Shown here: positions 8,133-10,000 of the stretch, piece after piece
Layout of the letters: every line of letters begins with the position of its first letter
Numbering within the stretch: the first letter of the stretch is position 1
NCBI RefSeq assembly: GCF_964340395.1
Contig: NC_135553.1
Location: 25,589,449-25,599,448 of the forward strand
Length of the DNA stretch: 10,000 nt
From: Glandiceps talaboti
Lineage: Eukaryota > Hemichordata > Enteropneusta > Spengelidae
Direction of reading: 5' to 3'
Position numbers and translations under genes: made by a program
Notes under the pieces: generated by a model
Databases searched by the model: none
Told to the model about the DNA's origin: nothing
The model's input: only the letters and a program-made list of their open reading frames with translations

Positions 8133-8202
8133 ATTGTTAGCATAGACTAGCATATGGATAAACATTTTTAAAAACTACAGTTGTGCTACAACGCCATTGG
8201 CG

Positions 8203-9090
8203 GTATTTTATAACTTACCTAGGTGGCAGTATTGTATTTTAGGTGATTTTTATAACTTACCTAGGTGGCAGTATTGTATTTTAGGTGACTTTTATAAGTT
8301 ACCTAGGTGGCAGTATTGTATTTTAGGTGACTTTTATAACTTACCTAGGTGGCAGTATTGTATTTTAGGTGACTTTTATAACTTACCTTGGTGGCAGTAT
8401 TGTATTTTAGGAGACTTTTATAACTTACCTAGGTGGCAGTATTGTATTTTAGGTGACTTTTATAACTTACCTAGGTGGCAGTATTGTATTTTAGGTGACT
8501 TTTATAACTTACCTAGGTGGCAGTATTGTATTTTAGGTGACTTTTATAACTTACCTAGGTGGCAGTATTGTATTTTAGGTGACTTTTATAACTTATCTAG
8601 GTGGCAGTATTGTATTTTAGGTGACTTTTATAACTTATCTAGGTGGCAGTATTGTATTTTAGGTGAATTTTATAACTTACCTTGGTGGCAGTATTGTATT
8701 TTAGGTGACTTTTATAACTTACCTAGGTGGCAGTATTGTATTTTAGGTGACTTTTATAACTTACCTAGGTGGCAGTATTGTATTTTAGGTGACTTTTATA
8801 ACTTATCTAGGTGGCAGTATTGTATTTTAGGTGACTTTTATAACTTATCTAGGTGGCAGTATTGTATTTTAGGTGAATTTTATAACTTACCTTGGTGGCA
8901 GTATTGTATTTTAGGTGACTTTTATAACTTACCTAGGTGGCAGTATTGTATTTTAGGTGACTTTTATAACTTACCTAGGTGGCAGTATTGTATTTTAGGT
9001 GACTTTTATAACTTACCTAGGTGGCAGTATTGTATTTTAGGTGACTTTTATCACTTACCTTGGTGGCAGTATTGTATTTTAGGTGACTTC
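8203..9090. repeat. 42-bp minisatellite, right part, about 21 copies
   Basis: Twenty-one 42-bp units of the derived type are highly uniform. Substitutions are mainly CCTAGG, TCTAGG or CCTTGG at one site and GTGACT versus GTGAAT at another. Positions 8581-8790 and 8791-9000 are identical five-unit blocks (210 bp), a recent segmental duplication inside the array. Because 42 bp is 14 codons, one frame stays open for 301 codons (8197-9102) with a repeated FYNLPRWQYCILG-type peptide. That frame has no ATG start and is not a credible gene. Confidence 0.97.
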
Positions 9091-9102
9091 CCTAGGTGGT
9101 AG

Positions 9103-9973
9103 AATTATATCTAGAAATCCAGTTTCATTGTTCTAGTAAAGTTATGGTAAAGTTCGTTGTTCTAGAGTCACCCCAGCCCAGTTAGAGCTACACAATTGGA
9201 AGAGATGGCAACTTTAGTCTCACTGCACTATTTTCAGTTGCTCAAATTCGTCAATCTAAAAGAAAGATCTTAAACACACATGTTCAAATCTACAAACACA
9301 CTTAAGGTCTACAATTTTATTTATTCATTTATTTTTTCTGAGGTATGAGATTTTGAATGCATTTAGAAATGGTCATCTCCTACAGATAACTGGAATGAAG
9401 GGTGACAGACCTCCATAGTGTATGGTACATATCATCAAGTGTTATTGCAAAAACAAAAGTATCCATTTCAAAACAATACATCTAATGATTTTATCAGATA
9501 GTTGTAATACTGTGACACAGTTATGCCAGCCACTTTCTCTTTCTATAAGTTAGAAGAAATACAAATCAAATACATTTGGTGTAGAGTTGAAACTTACTAG
9601 CTTGTTTTTTTTTAGCTACAATTTTTAAAATGAATTCAAAATTATTTCTAAAGCCATTCTTAGTATTATGAGCAGAGACAGTCAAGTAGAAAAAAAATAA
9701 TTTGCACGAAAATTTGTTCTTATCATTTGCAATGACTTAAACTACTCCGTTACTTCATCCACTAACAAAATAAAATGCAGATTGTCAAAAGGTGTTAACA
9801 TCTGTTCAAGCCTTTGCTTTTAATAATAGTCTGTAAAAATGTCCTGATAGAGAATGGGTTGCTTATATCTAGGTCATATACTGCCAAAGTATCATGCAAA
9901 GGTTAGTAAGGGTGTCACAAATACTACAGTGAAAATCAACAGCATATCAATCGACAAGGCAAATTGTCGGGTG
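9103..9973. other. AT-rich sequence, mostly without features
   Basis: Apart from the speculative exon at 9343-9418 and an AATAAA near 9769, nothing is recognised here. There are no tandem repeats and no long open frames. Confidence 0.5.
9343..9418 (+). CDS. Possible terminal coding exon (speculative)
   Basis: A T-rich tract ending TTTTTTCTGAG precedes a frame that opens with one base and continues for 24 codons to a TAG stop. The peptide contains YEILNAFRNGHLLQITG and ends GDRPP. The required phase (2) matches the donor of the LRR exon at 5838-5909, so joining would give Leu and stay in frame. An AATAAA lies about 350 bases downstream, near 9769. Against it, a 24-codon open frame arises easily by chance, the acceptor is only moderate, the peptide does not continue the LRR pattern clearly, and no known domain was recognised. 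Treat this as a lead. Confidence 0.15.
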
Positions 9974-10000
9974 TTGTCGGTGGCCAAGCAGTTAGCTTGT
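9974..10000 (+). mobile_element. tRNA-like 5' half, probably a SINE head cut by the window edge
   Basis: TTGTCGGTGGCCAAGCAG followed by TTAGC has the shape of a tRNA 5' end: a seven-base acceptor arm, two bases, then an A-box-like TGGCCAAGCAGTTAGC of the Leu/Ser type. The sequence stops at the window end, so the B box cannot be checked. A tRNA-derived SINE is more likely than a functional tRNA gene in this repeat-rich setting, but both are open. Confidence 0.5.

Larger units (their letters stand above)
6786..8202. mobile_element. Non-autonomous transposon-like element nested in the minisatellite
   Basis: The segment interrupts the 42-bp array, which resumes at about 8203. Its left end is TAGCACAACTG and an inverted copy (CAGTTGTGCTA) lies near 8179-8189. 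The left end is also a near-perfect hairpin (6786-6798 with 6801-6813; 12 of 13 pairs, 2-base loop). The right end carries a small CGCC-ATT-GGCG hairpin (about 8192-8202). Inside lie a TCTG/TG tract, 147-bp repeats and 115-bp repeats, and no transposase. An inverted repeat placed terminally on the left and subterminally on the right, a 3' hairpin, insertion into a T run, and internal tandem repeats recall HINE/Helentron-type non-autonomous elements. A MITE-like TIR element is the alternative. Boundaries are uncertain by a few bases. Confidence 0.6.

Noticed and set aside
8197-9102. 301-codon open frame with a 14-residue repeat (FYNLPRWQYCILG type)
   Set aside because: The 42-bp repeat is a multiple of three and happens to lack stops in this frame. 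There is no ATG start, variation is not biased to silent sites (Pro/Ser, Arg/Trp, Asn/Lys changes), and the array is continuous with non-open 46-bp units on the other side of the nested element.

Overview
This window reads as non-coding, repeat-dominated DNA from an animal nuclear genome, most likely a marine invertebrate. It is AT-rich and holds four minisatellite-type arrays, large microsatellites, a tRNA-derived SINE with a stem-loop/(ATT)n tail, and one short exon with proper splice signals. There is no bacterial-style gene packing. The phylum cannot be fixed from sequence alone. The SINE and the TIR/TG-repeat element are of kinds I associate with amphioxus, hemichordates, echinoderms or molluscs, but that is an impression and not a search result.

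The only coding segment I can support well is a 72-nt exon at 5838-5909 (+). It encodes exactly one 24-residue leucine-rich repeat (LRR) and has phase-2 introns on both sides. The rest of the window is then plausibly intron of an LRR-domain gene on the + strand. A much weaker candidate for a phase-compatible terminal exon lies at 9343-9418.

Layout:
- 1-320: unremarkable AT-rich DNA.
- 321-590: degenerate ~23-bp 'cccaagtt' repeat.
- 665-680: C16 tract.
- 732-1539: 37-bp minisatellite, about 22 copies.
- 1716-1728: C13 tract, followed by a second decayed 'cccaagtt' block at 1787-1900.
- 2384-2880: compound CCTA/CCTG tetranucleotide repeat.
- 2900-5150: AT-rich DNA with a GC-richer island (~3270-3450) and a (TTTG)n retroposon-like tail.
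- 5158-5513: minus-strand tRNA-derived SINE.
- 5838-5909: LRR exon.
- 6090-6785 and 8200-9090: two halves of one 42/46-bp minisatellite.
- 6786 to ~8200: a ~1.4-kb non-autonomous transposon-like element between the halves. It has a terminal hairpin, a (TG)n tract, three 147-bp repeats and six ~115-bp repeats.
- 9105-9970: AT-rich DNA.
- 9974-10000: a tRNA-like sequence cut by the window edge.

The strongest points are the LRR exon, the nested element whose layout recalls Helentron/HINE-type elements, the dense tandem array of perfect antisense 5' splice-donor sequences in the 42-bp minisatellite, and the recurring POU-octamer and CACGCCC-type boxes in the nested element. No new protein-coding system was found. 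The 301-codon open frame over 8197-9102 is a consequence of a 42-bp (14-codon) repeat unit.
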